From UBA11524 sp963617205 (GTDB lineage: Bacteria; Bacillota; Clostridia; Christensenellales; Aristaeellaceae), in contig CAVEOA010000006.1 in assembly GCA_963617205.1 (NCBI GenBank), forward strand, positions 45,501 to 109,500: a stretch of DNA of 64,000 bases, given 5' to 3'. Every line of letters starts with the position of its first letter. Position 1 is the stretch's first letter. The notes beneath the pieces are model-generated. The model ran no database searches and was not told where the DNA came from. It worked only from the letters and a program-made list of their open reading frames with translations. The position numbers and the translations under genes were made by a program. This document shows, piece after piece, positions 1 to 8,521 of the stretch.

Positions 1-866
1 TGGTTGAAGGTGTACCAGTCGTAATAGGCGGAGGATTGCCCCTGATACGCGCCAAGTGTCTCATAGTGCCCGAAGTGGTTGAAGTACACGCTGTCCTCGC
101 CCGTGTGGGAGAAGACACCGTCGAGCATGACGCGCATGCCCTGCTCCTTCGCTGCCCTGCATAGTGCGGTAAACTCCTCGTTCGTGCCGCACAGCGGGTC
201 AATCTGCGTGTAGTCGCCGGTATCGTAGCGATGGTTGGAGCGCGCACGGAAAACAGGATTCAGGTAGATGATGTCAATGCCGAGGCGCTTCAAATAGGGG
301 AGCTTCTCCTGAATGCCGGTTAATGTTCCACCGTAGAAATCAAGCTCCTGATATTTGCCGCCGCGCAGGTCGCCGACGCTGAGCAGCTCTTCATCCCAGT
401 CCTTGTGGATATAGCGATCCTGCCGCGAATCAACGGATTGCGTCGGTGCACGGCGGAAACGGTCAGGGAAAATCTGATAGATGTTCGCACCATGGAAGGC
501 TTCAGGCGTCCTGTAGGCAGGGTCGTAGACCGTAATCTGGAACGATTCCGGCTCGCCGTGCTCACAGCAAAGCCCAACACCGCCGAGCTTGTCCGGCTGA
601 TTGCCATAGCGCAGCGTCCGACCGTCCTTGCGGTAGATGATGAAGTAGTACCAGAACAGACCGGGCTCTTTAGGCAGCGGAATGGCAATTTCCCAGACGT
701 GCTCCGCCGTTGGCAGCATGGCATAGCAAAGCTCCTCTGTCATCCACGTGCGGAGTACGACGGTTGTTGCCTCGTCACAGTGGATGCGGATGAGAACGTT
801 GCTGCCGGCAGGCGCGGGACCGGATGGATCACGGTAAAATGCATCGTGGGAATTGTGCAGGATCAT
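1..866 (-). CDS. GH13 alpha-glucan hydrolase (neopullulanase/amylase type), C-terminus cut by window edge
   Basis: Only the first 288 codons are present; the gene runs off the left edge. The N-terminus ('MILHNSHDAFYRDPSGPAP') and the beta-rich first ~120 residues look like the N-terminal carbohydrate-binding domain of GH13_20-type neopullulanases. The barrel follows: 'GANIYQIFPDRF' is the first barrel strand, and 'VMLDGVFSHTGEDSVYFN' is conserved GH13 region I. The catalytic Asp and Glu lie outside the window. The enzyme probably opens alpha-1,4/1,6 glucans, inside the cell because no signal peptide is seen. It lies 96 bases downstream of glgP on the same strand, with a terminator hairpin between them. 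The ATG start at 866 has only a weak upstream GGGTGG. The frame stays open further upstream without another ATG. Confidence 0.85.
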   Translation of the reverse strand, partial: MILHNSHDAFYRDPSGPAPAGSNVLIRIHCDEATTVVLRTWMTEELCYAMLPTAEHVWEIAIPLPKEPGLFWYYFIIYRKDGRTLRYGNQPDKLGGVGLCCEHGEPESFQITVYDPAYRTPEAFHGANIYQIFPDRFRRAPTQSVDSRQDRYIHKDWDEELLSVGDLRGGKYQELDFYGGTLTGIQEKLPYLKRLGIDIIYLNPVFRARSNHRYDTGDYTQIDPLCGTNEEFTALCRAAKEQGMRVMLDGVFSHTGEDSVYFNHFGHYETLGAYQGQSSAYYDWYTFN

Positions 867-918
867 GGTGTCGACCACCCATTCATCAAAAATACGGCAA
901 AAAATAGATGGGCACGGC

Positions 919-946
919 AAAAAGTCCGAATTTCTCCGGACTTTTT
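919..946 (-). terminator. Rho-independent terminator after glgP
   Basis: A perfect 10-bp stem (AAAAAGTCCG / CGGACTTTTT) with an 8-base loop begins 16 bases past the glgP stop. The 3' arm ends in five Ts on the minus strand. It separates glgP from the GH13 gene downstream. Confidence 0.85.
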
Positions 947-962
947 ACCGTTCATTCGTAAA

Positions 963-3422
963 TTAGCGCTTTCCCTTCAACGGGTCGAGATGCCAGATGC
1001 GATCGTTGTACTCGCGGATGGTGCGGTCGGAGGAGAAGATGCCGGACATCGCGGTGTTGATGACCGCCATGCGGTTCCACTTGTCCTTGTCGGCATAATC
1101 CGTGTTGATGCGGCGCTGTGCCATGGAATAGGAGCCGAAGTCCTTGAGGACGAAGTACGGGTCTGCCATGTTGCCCCAGTCGCCGATGAGCAGGCTGTGA
1201 TAGAGATCCTGCAGCACACCGGGCGCATCAGGCAGCACAGTTCCGTCGATCATCTGCGTCATGGCAAGGCGCAGCTCCTGGTTCGTCTCGAAGATTGTCA
1301 TCGGGTTGTAGTTCCGTTCGCGGTACATGTCCAGCACCGTGTCGGAACGCATGCCGAAAATATAGATGTTGTCCAGACCGACCTGTTCGGAGATTTCAAC
1401 ATTCGCGCCGTCCATCGTGCCGATGGTGACTGCGCCGTTCATCATGTACTTCATGTTGCCGGTGCCGCTGGCTTCCTTTGAGGCGGTGGACAGCTGCTCG
1501 GATACCTCGGTCGCGGGAATCAGCACCTGAGCGCTGGAAACATCGTAGTTCTCGAGGAATACAACCTGCAGCATCTTGCTGGCACGCGGATGCTTGGCAA
1601 TCAGGGCTGCAATGCCGTTGATGAAGCGGATGATCTGCTTGGCGCGGTTGTAGCCGGGAGCCGCCTTCGAGCCGAAAATGAACACCCGCGGCTGCATGGT
1701 GAAGTTCGGGTCGTTGACGATACGGTTGTAGAGCACCAGCACGTGCAGGGCGTTCAGCATTTGCCGCTTGTATTCGTGCAGGCGCTTGGACTGTGCGTCG
1801 AAGATGAAGTTCGGGTCGACAATCACATTCTGCCGATCCTTGAGGAACGCGGCAAGGCGCTCCTTGTTGTGGTGCTTGATGGCGGCAAACTTCTCGCGGA
1901 AGGCGGCGTCATCGGCATACGGCGCCAGCTCGTGCAGCAGCTCAGGCTCTTTAATCCAGTTCGTACCGATTGTGTCGCAAATCAGGCTCGTCAGCTCGGG
2001 ATTGCAAGCCATAAGCCAGCGGCGGTGCGTGATGCCGTTCGTGATGGCGCTAAACTTCTCCGGCATGACCAGATAGAAGTCATGGAACGTTTCTGCCTTG
2101 AGAATATCGCCGTGCAGCTGGCTGACGCCATTGGTGGAAAACGTCATCGCGACGCACAGGTTCGCCATGTGGATGTAGCCATATGCGATGATGGCCATGT
2201 GACCGACGCGCTCTGCCTGACCGGGGAAGAAATTCCACAGGCGTGCACAGAGGCGCTTGTTCATCTCAACCAGAATCTGGTAGATGCGCGGCAGCAGCGT
2301 TTTGACCATTTCCTCCGGCCACTTTTCGAGCGCTTCCGCCATGATGGTGTGATTGGTGTACGCCATCGTACGGCTGACAATCTGCTGCGCTTCGTCCCAA
2401 CCGAGACCTTCCTCGTCCATCAGCAGGCGCATCAGCTCCGGAATTGCCAGACCGGGATGCGTGTCGTTGATATGAATGACGACTTTCTCCGGCAGCTTGC
2501 TCCAGTTCGTGCCGTTGAGCTTCTTGAAGTCCTTCAGGATATACTGAAGCGTGGCGGAGGTGAAGAAATATTGCTGCTTCAGGCGGAGCAGCTTACCCTC
2601 ATAGTGGTTGTCCTCAGGGTACAGGATGTTTGAAATGGCTTCGGCAAGCTCCTTTTCCTCGGAGGCCTGCACGTAATGACCGTGGTTGAAATCGCTCAGG
2701 TCAATGCGCTTCGGTGCGCGGGCGCTCCACAGGCGCAGGCTGTTGACGGTCGAGGTGTCGTAGCCGACGAGCGGCATGTCATACGGAACGGCTTCAACCG
2801 TGTTGTAGCCGACATGACGGAAGGTGGTGCGGCCGTTTTCATTCACCATTTCAACGGAGCCGTTGAAGTGCACCTCGCAGGCATCCTCCATGACGGGCAT
2901 TTCCCACACGTTGCCGTTGCCGAGCCAGTAGTCCGGCAGCTCAACCTGCTGACCGTCGACGATTTTCTGACGGAACAGGCCGTATTCATAGCGGATGGAG
3001 CAGCCCATGCTCGGCAGGTCAAGCGACGCCAGCGAGTCCATGAAGCACGCAGCCAGTCGGCCGAGACCGCCGTTGCCCAGCGCGGGTTCCGGCTCTTCGC
3101 GGAGCACATTGTCCACATCGATATGCAACTCTTCGAGCGCCTGCTTGTAGGCATCGAGCGACACGAGGTTCAGAACGTTGGTATACAGGCTTCTGCCCAT
3201 CAGAAATTCAACGGAAAGATAGAACAGGCGCTTGCTGTTGTTCGTCTTGCGCTCTTCGCGGGAGACCATCCATTTCTGCATGATCTGATCGCGGACAGTC
3301 GATGCAAGGGCACGGTAGATCTGCCCATTGGAAGCTTCTTCGATTGTTCGACCGTTATAGCGCTGCAGCTTGCCGATGATGGAAGCTTTAATCGAGTCTT
3401 TATCAAAGGATGTCGTAGGCAT
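963..3422 (-). CDS. glgP: Glycogen/alpha-glucan phosphorylase
   Basis: The 819-residue protein has the usual length of GT35 phosphorylases. These release glucose-1-phosphate from the non-reducing ends of glycogen using pyridoxal phosphate. 'EASGTGNMKYMMNGAVTIGT' carries the PLP-binding lysine, 'ALGNGGLGRLAACFMDSLAS' is the classic N-terminal motif, and 'HEYKRQMLNALHVL' belongs to the nucleotide-fold half. The start was set at 3422 (MPTTSFDKDS) because AAGGAGG lies 7 bases before it; an in-frame ATG 48 bases upstream has no ribosome site. The gene has its own promoter (3508-3536). With the GH13 enzyme downstream it forms a degradative block, apart from the synthetic glg genes at 15-22 kb. Confidence 0.97.
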   Translation of the reverse strand: MPTTSFDKDSIKASIIGKLQRYNGRTIEEASNGQIYRALASTVRDQIMQKWMVSREERKTNNSKRLFYLSVEFLMGRSLYTNVLNLVSLDAYKQALEELHIDVDNVLREEPEPALGNGGLGRLAACFMDSLASLDLPSMGCSIRYEYGLFRQKIVDGQQVELPDYWLGNGNVWEMPVMEDACEVHFNGSVEMVNENGRTTFRHVGYNTVEAVPYDMPLVGYDTSTVNSLRLWSARAPKRIDLSDFNHGHYVQASEEKELAEAISNILYPEDNHYEGKLLRLKQQYFFTSATLQYILKDFKKLNGTNWSKLPEKVVIHINDTHPGLAIPELMRLLMDEEGLGWDEAQQIVSRTMAYTNHTIMAEALEKWPEEMVKTLLPRIYQILVEMNKRLCARLWNFFPGQAERVGHMAIIAYGYIHMANLCVAMTFSTNGVSQLHGDILKAETFHDFYLVMPEKFSAITNGITHRRWLMACNPELTSLICDTIGTNWIKEPELLHELAPYADDAAFREKFAAIKHHNKERLAAFLKDRQNVIVDPNFIFDAQSKRLHEYKRQMLNALHVLVLYNRIVNDPNFTMQPRVFIFGSKAAPGYNRAKQIIRFINGIAALIAKHPRASKMLQVVFLENYDVSSAQVLIPATEVSEQLSTASKEASGTGNMKYMMNGAVTIGTMDGANVEISEQVGLDNIYIFGMRSDTVLDMYRERNYNPMTIFETNQELRLAMTQMIDGTVLPDAPGVLQDLYHSLLIGDWGNMADPYFVLKDFGSYSMAQRRINTDYADKDKWNRMAVINTAMSGIFSSDRTIREYNDRIWHLDPLKGKR

Positions 3423-3507
3423 GGAAATCCTCCTTACGTTTGAAAGGGGTTCAACGGCAAATGCCTGCATCAGTCATTGAAAAAAGCAGTTTGCCACCCA
3501 AATAATA

Positions 3508-3536
3508 ATCATATCACAACATCCAAAATAAGACAA
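3508..3536 (-). promoter_or_regulatory. Promoter of glgP (TTGTCT-17-TATGAT)
   Basis: On the minus strand TTGTCT (3531-3536) is followed after 17 bases by TATGAT (3508-3513), about 85 bases before the glgP start. It lies in the 268-base gap shared with the divergent gene at 3691. Confidence 0.6.
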
Positions 3537-3627
3537 GGGCAGGATAGTAACAAAAATCCGAAAAAACTGCGAAATGTTCACAAAAACAAGGGAAAAGCAA
3601 CGGTGCGTGGAAAATCCGCCGAATTGC

Positions 3628-3656
3628 TTGCAAATGCGGTTGGTGTGGCTTATAAT
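3628..3656 (+). promoter_or_regulatory. Promoter of the dehydratase gene at 3691 (TTGCAA-17-TATAAT)
   Basis: TTGCAA (3628-3633) and a consensus TATAAT (3651-3656) are exactly 17 bases apart, 34 bases before the GTG start at 3691. Confidence 0.7.
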
Positions 3657-3690
3657 GATGAAGTATTTTCAATGAAGAAGGAGCTTCCGC

Positions 3691-5589
3691 GTGAAACGAA
3701 ACCATTTATTTGCGCAGCAGGGTATTCGCACGGCGCTGCTGATGCTGCTCGATGCGCTGCTGCTTTCGGCGTCCCTGCTGATGGGGCTTCAGATTTACTA
3801 TGATATGCATGCGCCTGCCGCCCATCTGACGCACGTATGGCGGAGCCTGCTGCTGCTTCTGCCGTCGACGATTGCGCTGCTGTACGGGATGGGCTTCTAC
3901 AAGAGCATCCTCAAGTATGCAGGCGTTGATCTGCTCGTGCAGCTTGGGCTGGGGACGCTCGGCGGCACGGGCGTGACGTATCTGACGTCGCTGCTGTGCT
4001 ATTCGTTCATTCGCGGGCAGAATGTCTTCCTGATGCCGCGTTCAGTGTATCTGGTGCAGTGGCTGTTGGCGATGGTGATGATTGCGGCGGCGCGTTTCGT
4101 GCTGAAGGTCGCAGGCGGCGAGGGCATCGGGCGCTTCCTCGGAAGACAGAACAAGAAGACACGCCGCGTGATGGTCATCGGCGGCGGCTGGGGCGGCGCG
4201 CAGGTCATCCGCGACATGCTGGCAGGACGCTTCGGCGACTGCGTGCCGGTGATCGCTGTGGATGACGATGAGTCGCGGCGAAATACGAAAATCGGGCGTG
4301 TGCCGATTGTGATGGACACTGCGCGCGTGGGCGAGTATGCCAGACAGTACGCCATCGATGACATTATCATTGCGATTGCGACACCGAAGTCCGACCTGAC
4401 GGCGCTGCTGCATGACTGTATGGACACTGGCTGCCGCGTCAAGCGCTATACGGTCATGCAGGAAATGGACGGCGGTCAGGGGCAGATGCGCGATGTGAAT
4501 ATTGCCGACCTGCTTGGGCGTGATGAAAAGCATCTGGATATGTCCGGCGTGGAAAAGGTGATTGCAGGGCGCTGCGTGCTGGTGACTGGCGGCGGTGGTT
4601 CCATCGGGTCGGAAATGTGCCGGCAGATGATGCGCTTCGTGCCGTCCAAGCTCATCCTATACGATATCAGCGAAAACTACATGTATGACCTGCTTTCTGA
4701 GCTGAAGAATCAGTACGGCGAAATCGTCAAGAACACGGTGGCGCTTCGCGTCGGTTCGATTCGCGACAGGGAAACGCTTGATCAGGTGTTCGAGGAGTTC
4801 CATCCGGAGATTGTGATTCATGCCGCTGCTCACAAGCATGTGCCGCTGATGGAGGACAGCCCTGAGCAGGCCGTGCTCAATAATGTCTTCGGCACGTATA
4901 ACGTCGCTGAATGCGCAAAAAATCACGGTGCGAAGCGATTCGTCATGATTTCGACAGACAAGGCGGTCAATCCGACGAACGTCATGGGCGCATCGAAGCG
5001 CATGGCGGAAATCATCATCGAGGCGATGCAGAAGCAAAGCGATACCACGCAGTTCACCGCGGTTCGTTTCGGCAATGTGCTTGGTTCAAACGGCAGCGTC
5101 GTGCCGCTGTTTGAACGGCAGATTCGCGCAGGCGGTCCCGTAACGCTGACGCATCCGGACATTATCCGCTACTTCATGACGATTCCGGAGGCGGCGAGCC
5201 TTGTGCTGCAGGCGGCCTCCATCGCCAAGGGCGGCGAGCTGTTCGTGCTGGACATGGGCAAGCCGGTCAAAATCCGTGAGCTGGCGGAACGGATGATTCA
5301 GCTGTATTCCGACCCGATGAAGCCGCCGGTCAAAATCGTCTATACAGGGCTTCGACCGGGTGAAAAGCTCTATGAGGAGCTGCTGCGCGACGAGGAAACC
5401 GACACTGCGACCAGCATGGAGAAAATCTTCATCGCAAAGCCGGAGCAGTTTGCGTGGGACGAGGTTGAACATATGCTGGCAAAGCTCCATGCATGCATCG
5501 ATGCGCACGGCGACATCAAGGCGTGCATGCACGAGCTTCTGCCGTCCTTCAAGACGCCGGAGGAAGTCAACAGCCGTGCGAGAACATAA
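3691..5589 (+). CDS. Membrane-anchored nucleotide-sugar 4,6-dehydratase (PglF/CapD/WbpM type)
   Basis: The protein has 632 residues. Several membrane segments occupy roughly residues 10-140. A first Rossmann domain follows ('VMVIGGGWGGAQVIRDML', about residue 160), then the SDR catalytic domain with 'VLVTGGGGSIGSEMCRQ' (about 296). 'HAAAHKHVPLMEDSP' and 'STDKAVNPTNVMGASKRM' (about 421) are signatures of the long UDP-GlcNAc 4,6-dehydratases, where Met replaces the usual SDR Tyr. The expected reaction is UDP-GlcNAc to a 4-keto-6-deoxy sugar, the first step to bacillosamine- or QuiNAc-like residues of surface glycans. Translation starts at GTG 3691 after GAAGGAG. No other glycan genes are adjacent, so the final sugar cannot be inferred. 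Confidence 0.9.
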   Translation: MKRNHLFAQQGIRTALLMLLDALLLSASLLMGLQIYYDMHAPAAHLTHVWRSLLLLLPSTIALLYGMGFYKSILKYAGVDLLVQLGLGTLGGTGVTYLTSLLCYSFIRGQNVFLMPRSVYLVQWLLAMVMIAAARFVLKVAGGEGIGRFLGRQNKKTRRVMVIGGGWGGAQVIRDMLAGRFGDCVPVIAVDDDESRRNTKIGRVPIVMDTARVGEYARQYAIDDIIIAIATPKSDLTALLHDCMDTGCRVKRYTVMQEMDGGQGQMRDVNIADLLGRDEKHLDMSGVEKVIAGRCVLVTGGGGSIGSEMCRQMMRFVPSKLILYDISENYMYDLLSELKNQYGEIVKNTVALRVGSIRDRETLDQVFEEFHPEIVIHAAAHKHVPLMEDSPEQAVLNNVFGTYNVAECAKNHGAKRFVMISTDKAVNPTNVMGASKRMAEIIIEAMQKQSDTTQFTAVRFGNVLGSNGSVVPLFERQIRAGGPVTLTHPDIIRYFMTIPEAASLVLQAASIAKGGELFVLDMGKPVKIRELAERMIQLYSDPMKPPVKIVYTGLRPGEKLYEELLRDEETDTATSMEKIFIAKPEQFAWDEVEHMLAKLHACIDAHGDIKACMHELLPSFKTPEEVNSRART

Positions 5590-5596
5590 AAAATGC

Positions 5597-5625
5597 TTTA
5601 CGAATCGCACGGACATCGGTATAAT
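5597..5625 (+). promoter_or_regulatory. Promoter of dapF-dapL (TTTACG-17-TATAAT)
   Basis: TTTACG (5597-5602) and TATAAT (5620-5625), spaced 17 bases, lie just after the preceding stop codon and 36 bases before the dapF start. dapF-dapL therefore appears to be its own transcription unit. Confidence 0.7.
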
Positions 5626-5661
5626 AGCAGTGTGAAATGAAGCATGGGGGAGGTTATGAGC

Positions 5662-6501
5662 ATGCGGTTTACGAAAATGCACGGCATCGGCAATGATTAT
5701 ATTTATGTGAATTGCTTCGAGGAGCAGGTGGACAATCCGTCCGAGCTGGCGAAAAAGATGAGCCGCCGTCATTTCGGGGTTGGCAGCGATGGTCTGATTC
5801 TGATTTGCCCGTCCGATGTGGCGGATTTTGAGATGCGGATGTTCAATGCCGACGGCTCTGAAGGCGAGATGTGCGGCAACGGCACGCGCTGTATCGGCAA
5901 GTATGTTTACGATCGCGGTCTGACGGACAAGACGACCATCAGCCTGATGACCCGAGGCGGACTGAAAACAATCAAGCTGAACGTGAAGAACGGCAAGGTC
6001 GAGACGGTTCGCGTGGACATGGGTATGCCGGAGCTGTTTCCGCCGAAGATTCCGGTTAATCTGCCCGGCGAGGCTGTTATGGGGCATCGGCTGAGCGTCG
6101 GCAGCGGTCAGTATGACATCCATTGCGTGTCGATGGGCAATCCGCACTGCGTTATTTTCGTTCGTGACCCGGATTATGTGGACATTGAGACGGTCGGTCC
6201 GCTGCTGGAGAATCACCCCATTTTCCCGCGCCGCGCGAATATCGAGTTCGTGCAGGTGGTTAACCGCGGTCATCTGCGGATGCGCGTCTGGGAACGCGGT
6301 GCAGGCGAAACCCTGGCATGCGGCACAGGCGCTTGTGCGTCGATTGTCGCGGCAGTCATGACGGGCAGAGCGGATCGTCATGCGGTGATTGACCTGCCCG
6401 GCGGCTCGCTGACGCTGGACTGGTCGCCTGATGACGGACATGTCTATCAGGAAGGCAAGGCGGCATTCGTGTTTGACGGCGAATGGATCGGCGAAGAATA
6501 A
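5662..6501 (+). CDS. dapF: Diaminopimelate epimerase
   Basis: The 279-residue cytosolic enzyme interconverts LL- and meso-diaminopimelate for lysine and peptidoglycan. The two catalytic cysteines are visible: Cys71 in 'GEMCGNGTRC' and Cys220 in 'ACGTGAC'. The N-terminal 'MRFTKMHGIGNDYIYVN' is typical. Of three in-frame ATGs, 5662 was chosen because GGGGGAGG sits 8 bases upstream; those at 5644 and 5656 precede or crowd the ribosome site. The dapL start follows after 19 bases, so the two last-stage diaminopimelate genes form an operon. Confidence 0.97.
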   Translation: MRFTKMHGIGNDYIYVNCFEEQVDNPSELAKKMSRRHFGVGSDGLILICPSDVADFEMRMFNADGSEGEMCGNGTRCIGKYVYDRGLTDKTTISLMTRGGLKTIKLNVKNGKVETVRVDMGMPELFPPKIPVNLPGEAVMGHRLSVGSGQYDIHCVSMGNPHCVIFVRDPDYVDIETVGPLLENHPIFPRRANIEFVQVVNRGHLRMRVWERGAGETLACGTGACASIVAAVMTGRADRHAVIDLPGGSLTLDWSPDDGHVYQEGKAAFVFDGEWIGEE

Positions 6502-6520
6502 GAAAGTTGGGGAGTGCAAT

Positions 6521-7750
6521 ATGTTTCATATTAATGATGATTTCACCCGTCTGCCGGGTTCGTACCTGTTTGCTGAAATTGCACGCCGAGTGAAGGTGTA
6601 CAGCGCCGAACATCCCGATGCGGACATCATCCGTCTGGGCATCGGCGACGTGACGCGTCCGCTAGCGCCGGCGGTCATCGATGCCATGCACAAGGCTGTC
6701 AGCGAGATGGGGGTTCAGGAGACCTTCCGCGGCTACGGTCCTGACTACGGCTATGACTTCCTCGTCAATGCCATCCGTGAGCATGACTATGCAAGCCGCG
6801 GCGTGTCCGTTGAGTACGATGAGGTGTTCATTTCCGACGGCGCGAAGTGCGATGTTGGCAATATTCAGGAGATGTTCAGCGGCGATGCCGTGATTGCTGT
6901 GACCGACCCGGTCTATCCGGTGTATGTGGATTCGAATGCCATGGCTGGTCGCGCAGGCGATTATGTCAATGGTCGCTGGACGAAGCTTGTGTATCTGCCC
7001 TGCAATGCGGAGAATGGCTTTGTGCCTGCGCTGCCGGACAAGCCGGTAGACGTGATTTACCTCTGCTACCCCAACAACCCGACCGGCACGGTGCTGAACC
7101 GCGAGCAGCTCACGAAGTGGGTGAATTATGCACGCGAAAACGGCGCAATCATTATCTATGATGCAGCGTACCGTGCGTTCGTCTCCACGCCGGATATTCC
7201 GCTGTCGATTTACGAGATTGAAGGCGCGAAGGAATGCGCGATTGAATGCAATTCCTTCTCCAAGACGGCTGGCTTTACCGGCACGCGCTGCGGCTATACC
7301 ATCGTGCCGCATGCGGTGAAGGGGTTGAGCGCAAAGGGCGAAAAGATCGAGCTGAATGCATTGTGGAAGCGCCGCATGTCCACAAAGTTCAACGGCGTCA
7401 GCTATCCGGTGCAGCGTGCGGCGGCGGCTGTCTACACCGAGGATGGGCAGAAGCAGATTAAGGAAACGATTGATTACTACATGCAGAACGCCAAAATCAT
7501 CCGCGAGGGTTTGACGGCGGTAGGCATCACCGTGTTTGGCGGCGTTGACGCACCGTATATCTGGCTGAAGGTGCCGGCCGGCATGGACAGCTGGACGTTC
7601 TTCGACCGCCTGCTGGATGAATGCCACATTGTTGGCACGCCCGGTTCCGGCTTTGGTCCGAGCGGCGAGGGCTATTTCCGCCTGACCGCCTTCAACACGC
7701 TGGAAAAGACGCAGCAGGCGATTGAACGCATCCGTAATTGGAAAATCTGA
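6521..7750 (+). CDS. dapL: LL-diaminopimelate aminotransferase
   Basis: The 409-residue class I/II PLP enzyme makes LL-diaminopimelate directly from tetrahydrodipicolinate and glutamate, bypassing the succinylase or acetylase steps. 'CNSFSKTAGFTGTRCGY' holds the PLP lysine (Lys248). 'YLCYPNNPTGTVL' and the N-terminal 'RLGIGDVTRPLAP' are DapL-specific signatures. Start 6521 follows TTGGGGAG. Its product is the substrate of DapF, encoded just upstream. A strong bidirectional hairpin (7759-7796) closes the operon. Confidence 0.96.
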   Translation: MFHINDDFTRLPGSYLFAEIARRVKVYSAEHPDADIIRLGIGDVTRPLAPAVIDAMHKAVSEMGVQETFRGYGPDYGYDFLVNAIREHDYASRGVSVEYDEVFISDGAKCDVGNIQEMFSGDAVIAVTDPVYPVYVDSNAMAGRAGDYVNGRWTKLVYLPCNAENGFVPALPDKPVDVIYLCYPNNPTGTVLNREQLTKWVNYARENGAIIIYDAAYRAFVSTPDIPLSIYEIEGAKECAIECNSFSKTAGFTGTRCGYTIVPHAVKGLSAKGEKIELNALWKRRMSTKFNGVSYPVQRAAAAVYTEDGQKQIKETIDYYMQNAKIIREGLTAVGITVFGGVDAPYIWLKVPAGMDSWTFFDRLLDECHIVGTPGSGFGPSGEGYFRLTAFNTLEKTQQAIERIRNWKI

Positions 7751-7758
7751 GGCAAAGG

Positions 7759-7796
7759 AAAGACCGAGCGATTCATGCACGAACCGTTCGGTCTTT
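7759..7796. terminator. Bidirectional terminator between dapL and the GH31-remnant gene
   Basis: A 12-bp stem (AAAGACCGAGCG / CGTTCGGTCTTT, one G-U pair) has A- and T-rich ends on both sides, so it can stop transcripts from either direction. Its last base overlaps the stop codon of the minus-strand gene. Confidence 0.8.
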
Positions 7797-8521
7797 TATT
7801 GGATGATGATTTCTTCGCCGGTCTGGTGGACGATGCAGTGATACGGCTTGACGGATGTGCTTTCGCAGTGAAAGCCGTCTGTATCGCAGAAAGCGCAGTA
7901 GCGGGTGCCGTCTGCAAGGGTACACGCAGCAAATTTGTCCGGCTGAAACCAGTGCAGCACGAGGCGGTCAGCGTCATCCGCATCAGCAGTGCGGTCGTTG
8001 ACGCCGATGGGCAGCAGCGCGTTTTCGCGGACAAGCACCGGCAGCTCCTGATAACCGTGCATCCGCCTGAACGCGCCGGTGCAGCATTCGCCGCTGTGCA
8101 GCATTGTCCAGATGCCATCGGGTAACCGGACATCCTCGGTGCCATCGTCCGATGACCGCAGAATCAACAGGCTGCTGCCGAGCATCGTGCCGCCATCGAC
8201 AGGCGTTGCGGTGAAGCCCGGACGTAGGTAGGGGAGCAGCGACAGCTGCAGGCATGCGTAATGACGGAGCACGTTGCCGGGCTGTGCATCGCCGGAAAGA
8301 TGTCGGACGAGCATGTCTGCCGGAATGGATTGACCAGGCTGCATCAGCGCAAAGGCGGCGCGGAACAGGAACGCCTGACGGCTGTCAGCGCCGTCAAAAA
8401 GCGGTGCAGGCACATCGGTGAAGCCGCCGAAGGGGATTTCCTGCGAATCAATCAGCGAAGCAGCTTGGCTTCGGAGCGCATCGTCATGCAACGGGTCGGA
8501 AGCAAGCAAACCGTATGTCAT
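7796..8521 (-). CDS. Stand-alone C-terminal part of a GH31 glycosidase (diverged remnant or non-catalytic protein)
   Basis: The 241 residues align by eye with the last third of GH31 alpha-xylosidases of the YicI type. The shared blocks are 'LLPYL', 'MLGSSLLILRS' (family: MLGDNVMVAPV), 'LPDGIWTMLHSGE' (LPEGRWTHLW), 'LPVLVRENALLPIGVNDR' and 'DADRLVLHWF'. The catalytic barrel with both acidic residues is absent. The stretch normally lying between 'PYL' and 'MLGD' is shortened by about 30 residues, so hydrolase activity is unlikely. The start ATG overlaps the stop of the NERD gene (ATGA), with GGAGG 7 bases upstream. This implies coupled translation and a maintained reading frame. It could be a decaying gene or a sugar-binding accessory protein. 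Confidence 0.6.
   Translation of the reverse strand: MTYGLLASDPLHDDALRSQAASLIDSQEIPFGGFTDVPAPLFDGADSRQAFLFRAAFALMQPGQSIPADMLVRHLSGDAQPGNVLRHYACLQLSLLPYLRPGFTATPVDGGTMLGSSLLILRSSDDGTEDVRLPDGIWTMLHSGECCTGAFRRMHGYQELPVLVRENALLPIGVNDRTADADDADRLVLHWFQPDKFAACTLADGTRYCAFCDTDGFHCESTSVKPYHCIVHQTGEEIIIQ

Noticed and set aside
405..1481. Plus-strand frame over the GH13 and glgP ends
   Set aside because: It runs through the glgP terminator and opposite two recognisable enzymes.
5086..6519. Long minus-strand frame opposite dapF
   Set aside because: It is antisense to a gene with both catalytic cysteines in place, and has no motif of its own.
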